A stretch of DNA of 7,088 nucleotides from DASZCR01 sp035942915 (GCA_035942915.1 DASZCR010000035.1:1-7088); one strand, 5' to 3'. Positions 1 through 6,589 are shown, counted from the first letter of the stretch. The notes: generated by a model not told the origin, from the sequence alone. A program made the numbers and translations.

Positions 1-82
1 GCGGCTGTGGCGCGGGTGACGGCTGCTGCTGTGCGAAGGCGAGCAGCGGGACGAAGATGAGAAGGATGCTCCTGATTTTCAT
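1..82 (-). CDS. N-terminus of an exported protein, cut by the window edge
   Basis: The minus strand from the ATG at 82-80 reads MKIRSILLIFVPLLAFAQQQ, then a Pro/Gln-rich stretch (PSPAPQP), and stays open to the window edge. This is a textbook signal peptide: two basic residues (K2, R4), a hydrophobic core at about residues 5-15, and a likely cleavage after AFA (residues 15-17) before QQQ. An in-frame TAG lies only two codons upstream (91-89), so the ATG at 82 is the only possible ATG start for this frame. No strong Shine-Dalgarno sequence precedes it, which is the main weakness. The gene follows the DUF4139-like gene on the same strand after a 91-bp gap and could be co-transcribed. The mature protein is outside the window, so its function cannot be stated. 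Confidence 0.7.
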   Translation of the reverse strand, partial: MKIRSILLIFVPLLAFAQQQPSPAPQP

Positions 83-173
83 GCGGGACTATCTTACAAC
101 GCCTAGCCTTTCTTTGCGTCTCTAGCATCTCGCGCGGGAGAGGCGGAAGGATGAAGGATGTCAGGCGGCGCGT

Positions 174-1880
174 TTAGCGCGAGACGTAGACCTGATAGGT
201 GTAGCGCAGTTCGCGTTCGCCGGGCGGCAGGGAGAGTTCCCAACGAACGGTCGAGTTCGGGTTGACGGCCTGTTGCGCGCCGCCGTCGCGGCTGATGGCT
301 CCGGCGTCCGAGGCCGTCCTGACCGTGCCGAGAACCCTGCGCGTGACGACGACATCAACCGGATGCTGCTTCACGTTGCGTAGCTTCACCGTGCCCTCAA
401 TCGTCAGCAGGTCGTAGAAGGTCTCTTCGCCCGCGCGCCCCGTCTTCATCGCCTGCGGGACGCGCCCCTTCTCCGTCAGTTTGTGCGCGCCGACGACTTC
501 GGTCGCGGGCGTGACGCGGACGAGCGTCTCCGTGTTGACGGGCGTGAAGGCGAGGATGTCCTGACCGAGCGGCTTCCAGTCGCGGAAGGCGATGGCGGGC
601 GCGGTCGTCCAGGGCATGCCGGTCTTGTTCGTCAGCTTCAAAGCGCGCCAGAAGCCGCCCGACAGATTCGACAGCGAACGGGTTTCGTATTCGTCCGAAG
701 TGACGCCTTCGGGAATCTCCCACGTGAAGACCTCGCGGCACGGAACGGTCAGCGCGAAGAGACGCAGGCTCGCGCGCTCGCCCTTCTTCAAGGCCACCTG
801 GTCGGAGCGATAGAGATAGAGTTCGTCGGCCGACATCGCCGGGAGACTCGCGTCTCCGGGAACAGAAGCATAAGGGTCGCCGCCTTCGCGCGCGCCGCCC
901 GACTGTCTCAACTCGCCCGCGCGGCTCTGCGTCATGATGGCGTTGGAGAACTGGCTCGAACTGACGTTGAAGTAGGAGGAGACGCCCGCGAAAGTCTGAT
1001 TGAGAGAGAGCGGCGAGAGCAGGTCTTGATAGAGAAAGTGCGGGACGCCGACGACGAAATAGATTTCCGCGTCGGCGAGGTCTGCAAGGTCGTTGATGAC
1101 CATCGCTTCGAGTTCGAGGCGCGCTTCCGTGACCGGCTCGCCCTGCGGCTCGATGCGATAGGCCGGAATCCAGCGGATGCCGCGCTCCAACGCCGCAAGC
1201 CCGACTCCGATGCTCTGCCCCGTCGTCGCGCCGTCAACCTTAAACCCCAGACGATTCTCTTTGCCGCCCGCCAGCTTGTCCCAACGCGGCTGCCCGACGA
1301 ACTCAAGGTGCGCGATGTTCGACGTGCGAATCACGGCGACGCCCGTTTCGGTCGTCACGGCGATGTCGGATTGCCCGTTGGGAATGACCTCCGCGCCCGT
1401 CGTCGTCAGCGGCGCGTCGGCACGCCCGACGGCGAAGGTGCGTTTCGGATGAAGGACGACGTATGTGCCTTCGAGAATCTTATCGGAGTATTGCGACTTG
1501 ACGCGGATGCGCGAGCCTTCGTTGACGAAGAGCAGCTCTTCGAGGTTGGCGACGCGCGCGTTCTCGCGCTTGTCGGCCTCAGAGGCGAGCAGTTGTGTGA
1601 CGCGCGCCTGCGAGTTGGTCGTATAACCCCAGACCGTGCCGAGCACGCCCGTCGGCACTTCGGTCGTATAGACCCAACCGTTCGACGGCGCGGCCAGCCC
1701 CTCGCGGTAAGTGAAGACGTAGCCGTTCTTGAAGACGGCGACGCGCTTGACCGTCGGCTTAAAGATGGCGATGGAGGGCGGCGGCGTCCGCTCCTGAGCC
1801 GATGCGCGAGCGCAGGGCAGCGCGAGCAGGCAGAGGATGAGAGAGAGACTGAGAGTTGCGCGTGTGTGAAGTTTGAGCAC
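174..1880 (-). CDS. Secreted DUF4139-like protein
   Basis: This 568-residue protein begins with a signal peptide (hydrophobic core about residues 9-22, likely cut after ASA at 26-28). C23 is preceded by Pro, so it does not look like a lipobox. The body resembles DUF4139 / MuiA-like proteins: a beta-rich region from about 42 (VKRVAVFKNGYVFTYREG), then a WIPAYRIEP segment (237-245) followed by an acid-rich stretch with NDLADLADAEIYFVVGVPHF (263-282), a Gly/Ser-rich linker (about 318-350), and a C-terminal beta domain with FWRALKLTNKTG (410-421) ending in LPPGERELRYTYQVYV (551-566), the usual ending of this family. The start is GTG, with GGAGGTG at 1897-1891 upstream at a rather long 10-nt spacing; no nearer in-frame start fits. 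The molecular role of such proteins is not established; export to periplasm or surface is inferred. It lies 109 bp downstream of serC and may be separately controlled. Confidence 0.75.
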   Translation of the reverse strand: MLKLHTRATLSLSLILCLLALPCARASAQERTPPPSIAIFKPTVKRVAVFKNGYVFTYREGLAAPSNGWVYTTEVPTGVLGTVWGYTTNSQARVTQLLASEADKRENARVANLEELLFVNEGSRIRVKSQYSDKILEGTYVVLHPKRTFAVGRADAPLTTTGAEVIPNGQSDIAVTTETGVAVIRTSNIAHLEFVGQPRWDKLAGGKENRLGFKVDGATTGQSIGVGLAALERGIRWIPAYRIEPQGEPVTEARLELEAMVINDLADLADAEIYFVVGVPHFLYQDLLSPLSLNQTFAGVSSYFNVSSSQFSNAIMTQSRAGELRQSGGAREGGDPYASVPGDASLPAMSADELYLYRSDQVALKKGERASLRLFALTVPCREVFTWEIPEGVTSDEYETRSLSNLSGGFWRALKLTNKTGMPWTTAPAIAFRDWKPLGQDILAFTPVNTETLVRVTPATEVVGAHKLTEKGRVPQAMKTGRAGEETFYDLLTIEGTVKLRNVKQHPVDVVVTRRVLGTVRTASDAGAISRDGGAQQAVNPNSTVRWELSLPPGERELRYTYQVYVSR

Positions 1881-1881
1881 C

Positions 1882-1953
1882 GGGGGGTAGCACCTCCGAG
1901 TTTCGAGATTTCTGAAGGAGAACGATTCTCAAGCGCCGAACTTGCACCCCCCC
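1882..1953 (-). promoter_or_regulatory. Possible translation-blocking leader fold of the DUF4139-like gene
   Basis: In the minus-strand leader, a 5' arm GGGGGGGUGC (1953-1944) can pair with a 3' arm GCUACCCCCC (1891-1882) as about nine base pairs with one bulged U. The 3' arm begins at the end of the Shine-Dalgarno sequence (GGAGGTG, 1897-1891) and ends one base before the GTG start. Pairing would therefore close off the initiation site. A small perfect hairpin, GAGAA-TCG-TTCTC (1930-1918), sits in the enclosed loop. Only the sequence complementarity is seen; regulation is inferred, and homopolymer tracts in GC-rich DNA can pair by chance. Confidence 0.3.
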
Positions 1954-1989
1954 TCTGTTCGCCAACCGAAGTAACCTGCGGCGAAGCCT

Positions 1990-3087
1990 TCAGCCGTTCT
2001 TCCGCTCGAACTCCTTCATGAACTGTACCAGAGCTTCGACGCCCTCGCGCGGGAAAGCGTTGTAAATCGAGGCGCGGATTCCGCCGACCGACCGGTGCCC
2101 CTTCAATCCGTCCAGCCCCTCGGCCGTCGCTTCACTGGCGAAACGCTTCTCCAAATCCTCCGACGGCAGGCGGAACGTGACGTTCATCAGCGAACGCGCC
2201 TCCGGCTCGGCGTGTCCGCGATAGAACTCCGTCGAATCAATCACGTCGTAGAGCAAACGCGCCTTGGCCTCGTTCTCGCGGAACATCCCCTCGACGCCGC
2301 CCTTGCCCTTCAGCCATTCGCAGACGAGATTGAGGATGTAGATGCCCCACGTGTTCGGCGTGTTGTAGAGCGAGTCGTTCTGCGCGTGCGTGCGGTAGTC
2401 GAGCATCGTGTGCATCCCTTCGGGGATGCGCGCCAGCAGGTCGTCGCGGATGATGCAGACCGTGACGCCCGAAGGCCCCATGTTCTTCTGCGCGCCCGCG
2501 TAAATCATCGCGTAACGCTCGACGCGGACGGGACGCGACAGGATGTTGGAAGAGGCATCGGCAATCAGCGGCACGTCTCCCGTCTCCGGCTCGGTCTGCC
2601 ACTCGACGCCTTCAATCGTCTCGTTAGAAGTGATGTGCAGATAAGCGGCGCGCTCGTCAACTTTGATTTCGTCCTGACGCGGGATGCGCCGGAAGCCCTC
2701 CTCCTGCGTCGAGGCGGCGAGGTTGACCGTGCCCTGACGCTTCGCCTCCTTGACGGCCTTCTTGCCCCAACTGCCCGTCAGGACATAGTCGGCGCTCCCG
2801 CCCTGCGGCAGAAAGTTCATCGGAATCATCGAGAACTGAAGGCTCGCGCCGCCCTGCAAGAACAGCACATGGTAGTTTTCGGGAATCCCCATCAACTCGC
2901 GCAAGCCGCGCACCGCGCTGTGCAGGATTTCGTCGAACGTCTTCGAGCGATGGCTAATCTCCATCACGGACATGCCGACGCCGGGCAACGCCAGCATCTC
3001 GCGCTGCGCACGTTCGAGCACCGGCACAGGCAACACGGCCGGCCCTGCACTGAAATTGAAAATCCTCTCCGTCATACTCTTCGCCAT
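1990..3087 (-). CDS. serC: Phosphoserine aminotransferase SerC
   Basis: SerC transfers the amino group of glutamate to 3-phosphohydroxypyruvate, giving O-phosphoserine, the second step of cytosolic serine synthesis, using pyridoxal phosphate. The 365-residue protein matches the family's usual length of about 360. Visible hallmarks are the N-terminal FNFSAGPAVLP (10-20), EISHRSKTF (43-51), FLQGGASLQF (76-85), the TGSWGKKAVKEA segment (104-115), ADASSNILSRP (176-186), the PLP-binding lysine K201 in YAGAQKNMGPSG, NTPNTWGIY (242-250), and the C-terminal GHRSVGGIRASIYNAFP with H331/R332. The frame stays open further upstream to 3180, but those residues are a translation of the intergenic repeat. 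The ATG at 3087 is chosen because GGAGGAG lies 5 nt before it. The next ATG (3075) is possible but less well placed. serC follows serA on the same strand; the 103-bp gap contains a large inverted repeat. Confidence 0.96.
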   Translation of the reverse strand: MAKSMTERIFNFSAGPAVLPVPVLERAQREMLALPGVGMSVMEISHRSKTFDEILHSAVRGLRELMGIPENYHVLFLQGGASLQFSMIPMNFLPQGGSADYVLTGSWGKKAVKEAKRQGTVNLAASTQEEGFRRIPRQDEIKVDERAAYLHITSNETIEGVEWQTEPETGDVPLIADASSNILSRPVRVERYAMIYAGAQKNMGPSGVTVCIIRDDLLARIPEGMHTMLDYRTHAQNDSLYNTPNTWGIYILNLVCEWLKGKGGVEGMFRENEAKARLLYDVIDSTEFYRGHAEPEARSLMNVTFRLPSEDLEKRFASEATAEGLDGLKGHRSVGGIRASIYNAFPREGVEALVQFMKEFERKNG

Positions 3088-3092
3088 AAATT

Positions 3093-3099
3093 CTCCTCC
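3093..3099 (-). promoter_or_regulatory. Ribosome binding site of serC
   Basis: On the minus strand GGAGGAG is followed by a 5-nt spacer and ATG (3087). It fixes the serC start and excludes the upstream open extension that runs through the repeat. Confidence 0.85.
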
Positions 3100-3113
3100 A
3101 TCAGTGAGAGGGA

Positions 3114-3198
3114 ATAGGTGATGGGTGATGGGTGATAGGTGATAGGAGCAAAACGGATTTTCTTTCCTATCACCCATCACCCATCACCTATCACTTAT
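3114..3198. repeat. Inverted pair of heptad tandem repeats between serA and serC
   Basis: The left arm (3114-3147) is four consecutive 7-mers of form ATRGGTG (ATAGGTG, ATGGGTG, ATGGGTG, ATAGGTG) plus ATAGGA. The right arm (3165-3198) is TCCTAT followed by CACCCAT, CACCCAT, CACCTAT, CACTTAT. Aligned about the centre, 31 of 34 positions are Watson-Crick pairs. In the minus-strand transcript, one of the other three is a G-U wobble and two are A-C mismatches. In a shifted register, 3114-3139 and 3166-3191 are exact 26-bp inverted repeats. The 17-nt centre (3148-3164) holds AAAACGGATTTT, itself able to form a 4-bp stem. In the transcript its loop reads UCCG, which fits the UNCG tetraloop pattern. 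The right arm overlaps the last three serA codons and its stop. It could be a mobile or palindromic repeat family, or an RNA processing or attenuating structure; neither is proven. Confidence 0.93.
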
Positions 3199-4405
3199 CA
3201 CTCTTTATCTCAAGCAGGTCGAGTTCGATGATGTCTGCGTTTTCGGCGCGCAGGGTGTTGAGCGTGTCGGCGGAAGGCGCGGCTTCGAGGTTGATGCGCG
3301 CGACGGCCGCTTCCGAGCCTTCAAAGACGATGTTCTCCATCTCCTGCACGTTGATGTCTGAAGCGCGGATGGCGTCGAGGACTTGTGCAAGCACGCCGGG
3401 ACGGTCGCGGTGGCGGACGACGAGGAGGTGCGTCGCGGGCGTCCGGCGCGCGAGGTTGACGACGTTGGGAACTTTGCCGGTCTCTTTAAAGGTGCGGATG
3501 ATGCAGACGGTCTCTGCGGCGATGGCCTCTTGCGCCTGGTCGGTCGAAGCGCCGATGTGATGTGTGCCGTAAAGGTTCGGCTCGCGCGCAATCTCGTCTG
3601 CAAACTCGGCCGTTGCGCTGGTCGGCTCGTTGGCGTAAACGTCCAATCCGGCGCGCACGCCGCGCTCGCGCATGGCACGCACGAGCGCCGTCTGGTCAAC
3701 CACCTCGCCGCGCGCCGTGTTGATGAAGTAAGCGCCCTCGCGCATCGCTGCGAAGAAACTCTCGTCGATGAGGCCGCGCGTCTCCGGCGATAGCGCGACG
3801 TGGACGCTGACGATGTCAGAGGCGCGCGCCACGTCCTGCGGCGTCTCCATGCGTTCGACGCCGAGAGCGGCGGCGCGCTCCGGCGTCAGGCTGCGACTCC
3901 AAGCGACGACGCGCAATCCGAAGCCGCGCGCGCGCTCAATCATCTCGCGTCCAATCTGCCCCGTGCCGACGAGGCCGAGCGTGCGCCCGTAGAGGCCGCG
4001 CGCCTTCGAGAACTCTTTCTTGTTCCACTCGCCGCGTCGCAGACTCGCCACGTTGTCGGGCAGACGACGGTCGAGCGCCAGTATCAGGGCGAAGGCCAGT
4101 TCGGCGACGGCGATGGAATTTTTGCCCGGACAGTTCGAGACGTAGATGCCGCGCGCCGAAGCGGTCGCCACGTCAATCGTGTTGTAGCCCGCGCCCGCGC
4201 GGACGACCAACTTTAAAGCGCCCGCGTCGAGCATCGCCTGCGTCACCTTCGTCCCGCGCACGACGAGCACGTCCGGCCGGTAGTCGGCGACGGCCGCGAC
4301 GAGGCTTTCATCCTTCAAGTCCGGCTGATAGGAATACTCGCAGCCGGCCGCTTCGAGACCGTCTCGCCCGGACTGCTCAAACTTATCCGCGATTAGTACA
4401 CGCAT
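3191..4405 (-). CDS. serA: D-3-phosphoglycerate dehydrogenase SerA, single ACT domain
   Basis: SerA oxidises 3-phosphoglycerate to 3-phosphohydroxypyruvate with NAD+, the committing step of serine synthesis. The 404-residue protein has the D-2-hydroxyacid dehydrogenase layout: an outer substrate domain at both ends of the catalytic part, a Rossmann NAD-binding motif GLVGTGQIG (144-152), and the catalytic set R232 (NTARGEVVD), E260 (DVYANEP) and H283 (THHIGAST). A C-terminal ACT domain follows (about 326-400, RHRDRPGVLAQVLDAIR), so serine feedback is plausible. It lacks the extra ASB domain of the long SerA type (about 520-530 aa) and is close in size to the E. coli type. The ATG at 4405 has TGAGG (4420-4416) at 10 nt. 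The last codons (SDK, TGA, then TAG) lie inside the heptad repeat, so its extreme C-terminus appears to be shaped by that element. The upstream neighbour ends 38 bp away, consistent with an operon. Confidence 0.94.
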   Translation of the reverse strand: MRVLIADKFEQSGRDGLEAAGCEYSYQPDLKDESLVAAVADYRPDVLVVRGTKVTQAMLDAGALKLVVRAGAGYNTIDVATASARGIYVSNCPGKNSIAVAELAFALILALDRRLPDNVASLRRGEWNKKEFSKARGLYGRTLGLVGTGQIGREMIERARGFGLRVVAWSRSLTPERAAALGVERMETPQDVARASDIVSVHVALSPETRGLIDESFFAAMREGAYFINTARGEVVDQTALVRAMRERGVRAGLDVYANEPTSATAEFADEIAREPNLYGTHHIGASTDQAQEAIAAETVCIIRTFKETGKVPNVVNLARRTPATHLLVVRHRDRPGVLAQVLDAIRASDINVQEMENIVFEGSEAAVARINLEAAPSADTLNTLRAENADIIELDLLEIKSDK

Positions 4406-4443
4406 AGCTCACTCGCCTCAATCCGTTCTTCTTCTTTGCGCCT

Positions 4444-4989
4444 TCAGGGTCTCAGGAGGTAGAGCGCGTCGTTGTCCTGACGGAAGTCTTCGCGGTTGAG
4501 CGCGTAGTAGACGCAGTCTACGTCGAAGTAGCGCGCGTCCTTTTCGTAACGCAAGCCGCATTTCTCCATCACGCGCCGCGAGCGCATGTTCTCGTGGACG
4601 GTGACGGCCATGACGCGCGCGAAATTCATCTGCTCGAAACCGTAGCGCAGCGCGGCGTGCGCCGCCTCCGTGACGAGACCGCGACCCCAGTGCTCTCTGG
4701 CGATGCCGTAGAGCAGTTCTATCTCGTCCGTCGGCAGGATGCGGCGCAGCCCGCAGTAACCTATCAGCCCCGTTTCGCCTTTCGACTCCAAAGCCCACAC
4801 GCCGTAGCCCAACTGATACCAATGCTCTGTGAAGCGCCCGATGGCGACCAGCACCCTGTCGCGCGTCGGCTGGTAGCTGGGCGGCATGAAGCGTTGGAAC
4901 TCCGGCTCGCTGACGATGCGTAGGTGAGCATCGGCGTCATCCGGCGTGTACTTGCGCATTAACAAACGCTCGGTTTCAATCTCGGACAT
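4444..4989 (-). CDS. GNAT N-acetyltransferase, RimJ/RimL type
   Basis: This 181-residue protein starts with ETERLLMRKYTPDDADA (5-21), the typical opening of the RimJ/RimL-like branch of the GNAT superfamily. It continues with WALESKGETGLIGYCGL (65-81), the acetyl-CoA-binding motif A region LLYGIAREHWGRGLVTEAA (92-110), and motif B with N134 and the segment SRRVMEKCGLRYEKD (137-151). Family members acetylate alpha-amino groups of ribosomal proteins, amino acids, aminoglycosides or other small amines with acetyl-CoA. The substrate here cannot be read from the sequence. The ATG start at 4989 has GAGGG (5000-4996) 6 nt upstream. That site overlaps the stop codon of the preceding DUF1015 gene, with only 9 bp between the two genes, so the pair is probably translationally coupled. 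Confidence 0.9.
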   Translation of the reverse strand: MSEIETERLLMRKYTPDDADAHLRIVSEPEFQRFMPPSYQPTRDRVLVAIGRFTEHWYQLGYGVWALESKGETGLIGYCGLRRILPTDEIELLYGIAREHWGRGLVTEAAHAALRYGFEQMNFARVMAVTVHENMRSRRVMEKCGLRYEKDARYFDVDCVYYALNREDFRQDNDALYLLRP

Positions 4990-4995
4990 CAGCGT

Positions 4996-5000
4996 CCCTC
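4996..5000 (-). promoter_or_regulatory. Ribosome binding site of the GNAT gene overlapping the upstream stop
   Basis: The minus strand reads TGAGGGACGCTGATG from 5001. TGA is the stop of the DUF1015 gene and its last two bases are part of the GAGGG Shine-Dalgarno sequence for the ATG at 4989. Terminating ribosomes would be delivered straight to the next start. Confidence 0.7.
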
Positions 5001-6240
5001 ACAGGGTATGCACGAGAATCCCGTCCCGCAGTTTAGGCTCGAACCAGGTGGACTTGGGCGGCATGATGCCGTTGGCATCCGAGACTCGGAGCAGGTCGTC
5101 GATGCTCGTCGCGTAGAGCGCGAAGGCGACGCGCGCACGACCGGCGTCAACGAGCCTTTCGAGTTCCTGTGTGCCGCGAATGCCGCCGACGAAGTCGATG
5201 CGCTTGTCTGTGCGCACGTCCTTGATGCCGAGCACGGGGTCGAGCAGGTTGTCTTGCAGCCGACTCACGTCGAGCGTCGCCACGGGGTCGTCTGCGCTTG
5301 ACGTGATGCCGCCTCCTTCTTCGTCGAGCGTGAGGCCGTACCAGCGGCCTTCGAGATACATGTGCCAGTGGCCTCTGTGGCCGGGGCCGCGCGGGTTGGC
5401 GTCGTCCGTGATTTTAAACTTGCGCCGGACGGCGGCGAGGAAATCGTCGGTCGAAAGGCCGTTCAAATCTTTGACGACGCGATGGTACGGAAGTATCTGC
5501 ATCTGGTCGGCCGGGAAGGCGACGGCGATGAAGCGGTTGTACTCCTCTTCGCCCGTGTGCTCAGGGTTCTGTTCGCGCAGGGCGGCGCGTGCGCGGCTGG
5601 CGCTGGCGGCGCGGTGGTGTCCGTCGGCGATGTAGAGCAGCGGCACTTCCGAGAAGCAGCGCACGATTTGTTCGGGCGCAGGCACGCGCCAGACCGTATG
5701 ACGGACGCCGTCCTCGGCCTCGAAATCGTAGAGCGGCGCGCTTTGCGTCTCGCCTGCGACGAGCGCGTCGATGCGCCGGTCGGGCGCGTAGGTGAGGAAG
5801 ACGACGCCGGTCTGCGCGCGCAGTTCGACGAGGTGACGCGTGCGGTCGTTCTCCTTGTCCGGGCGCGTCTTCTCGTGTTTGCGGATAAGGTTCTGGTCGT
5901 ACTCATCGACGGAGAAGCAGGCGGCGACGCCGGTTTGCGTGTGCTCGCCCATGCGCAGGCGGTAGAGATAAAGGCTCGGCTCCGGGTCGCGTTCGAGCGG
6001 GCACTCGCGCGCGAGGCGCTCGAAGTTCTCGACGGCCTTGGCGTAGACGGCGTCGGAGTAGATGTCCGTGCCTTCGGGCATGTCGATTTCGGGGCGCGTG
6101 ACGTGGAGGAAACTGAGCGGATTGTCGGCGGCCAGAGCGCGCGCCTCCTCCGTGTTGACCACGTCGTAGGGCACGCTCGCCACGCGTTCGACCCGCTCGA
6201 CAGGCGGACGCAGCGCGCGGAAAGGAAAGATAGCGGCCAC
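4999..6240 (-). CDS. DUF1015 family protein in the serine operon
   Basis: With the GTG start at 6240 the protein has 413 residues, the normal size for DUF1015 (PF06245). It begins AAIFPFRALRPP and has VPYDVV (23-28), the characteristic N-terminal block. Other family blocks are the basic RKHEKTRPDKENDR (120-133) and YIADGHHRAASA (203-214, containing D206-G207-H208-H209-R210), then NRFIAVAFPADQMQILPYHRVVKDL, and GIMPPKSTWFEPKL near the C-terminus. No signal peptide or membrane segment is seen, so it is probably cytosolic. The frame is open upstream to 6528, but AAGGAG lies 10 nt before the GTG at 6240 and homology-like sequence starts exactly there. Biochemical function of the family is not known to me. 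It heads the gene run with GNAT, serA and serC. The DGHHR box resembles the GxHR box of ParB/sulfiredoxin-fold proteins, a resemblance by eye only. Confidence 0.93.
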   Translation of the reverse strand: MAAIFPFRALRPPVERVERVASVPYDVVNTEEARALAADNPLSFLHVTRPEIDMPEGTDIYSDAVYAKAVENFERLARECPLERDPEPSLYLYRLRMGEHTQTGVAACFSVDEYDQNLIRKHEKTRPDKENDRTRHLVELRAQTGVVFLTYAPDRRIDALVAGETQSAPLYDFEAEDGVRHTVWRVPAPEQIVRCFSEVPLLYIADGHHRAASASRARAALREQNPEHTGEEEYNRFIAVAFPADQMQILPYHRVVKDLNGLSTDDFLAAVRRKFKITDDANPRGPGHRGHWHMYLEGRWYGLTLDEEGGGITSSADDPVATLDVSRLQDNLLDPVLGIKDVRTDKRIDFVGGIRGTQELERLVDAGRARVAFALYATSIDDLLRVSDANGIMPPKSTWFEPKLRDGILVHTL

Positions 6241-6250
6241 GGGCGTTCTT

Positions 6251-6256
6251 CTCCTT
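6251..6256 (-). promoter_or_regulatory. Ribosome binding site deciding the DUF1015 GTG start
   Basis: AAGGAG on the minus strand sits 10 nt before the GTG at 6240. Together with the start of recognisable DUF1015 sequence, it rules out the 96-residue upstream extension of this open frame. Confidence 0.75.
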
Positions 6257-6589
6257 CGTTCAGGACGATTGGAAGTTGACGGAGCTTTAATGTGAACGCT
6301 AAGACTATCCGCTCGCCCCCGTTCAAGCAAGTCGCCGCGAGCCGTCGTAAAAATTTTCCCCCGACGCTTCAGCCGGACGGCACGCTCGTTGCAGTCATCT
6401 CGGAATGGCGGATGGGTCTTGAAAGATTGACCGAACGGCTGTAAGCTGTCGCCGGCTTCACACGTCAGAGCCTTTGCGCACGGCGGCGTCTGCGTCTGCC
6501 GACAGCGCGGCTCTCCTTCAATTCCCACACTCGGCCAGTCACGGACGAGACACCTGCGCGGCGCGTCTGTTCCACCGCGTTACACTTCC
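6257..6589. other. Divergent intergenic region, no gene recognised
   Basis: This stretch lies between the minus-strand DUF1015 gene and the plus-strand exported-protein gene, so it should carry promoters for both. Open frames cross it but have low-information translations and no ribosome binding sites. Visible structure: GCCGTC (6341-6346) is complementary to GACGGC (6376-6381), and inside it CGTCG (6343-6347) can instead pair with CGACG (6362-6366) around an AT-rich palindrome AAAATTTT (6350-6357), which stands out in this GC-rich DNA. A weak minus-strand -35/-10-like pair (TTGCTT, 17 nt, TAGTCT) falls at about 6332-6304; the -10 matches consensus at only three of six positions, so no promoter is called. 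No tRNA, riboswitch or terminator pattern was recognised. Confidence 0.5.

Noticed and set aside
83..173. Possible terminator after the DUF4139-like gene
   Set aside because: Only very short complementary stretches (such as GCGC around the stop, or TCTC/GAGA) and no T-run were seen.
483..2021. 512-codon open frame on the plus strand, antisense to the DUF4139-like gene
   Set aside because: The translation is Arg/Asp/Ala-rich without domain blocks. It is the expected shadow of a GC-rich gene on the other strand, which has a signal peptide, ribosome binding site and family motifs.
2095..3117. 340-codon plus-strand frame opposite serC
   Set aside because: serC on the minus strand is unambiguous; this frame has a low-information Arg/Leu/Asp/His-rich translation and mirrors its codon structure.
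3088..3180. N-terminal extension of serC to a GTG at 3180
   Set aside because: The added residues are translation of the heptad repeat, and the strong GGAGGAG site points to ATG 3087.
3114..3198. Heptad palindrome read as a CRISPR array or as a rho-independent terminator
   Set aside because: There are no spacers between units, so it is not CRISPR. The stem is far longer than a terminator stem and is not followed by a U-tract in the minus-strand transcript.
5362..6279. 305-codon plus-strand frame opposite the DUF1015 gene
   Set aside because: Arg/Val/Ala/Asp/Gly-rich shadow translation with no motif; the DUF1015 frame on the minus strand carries clear family blocks.
6241..6528. 96-residue N-terminal extension of the DUF1015 protein
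   Set aside because: DUF1015-like sequence begins at the GTG at 6240, which has its own ribosome binding site; the extension has no recognisable content.
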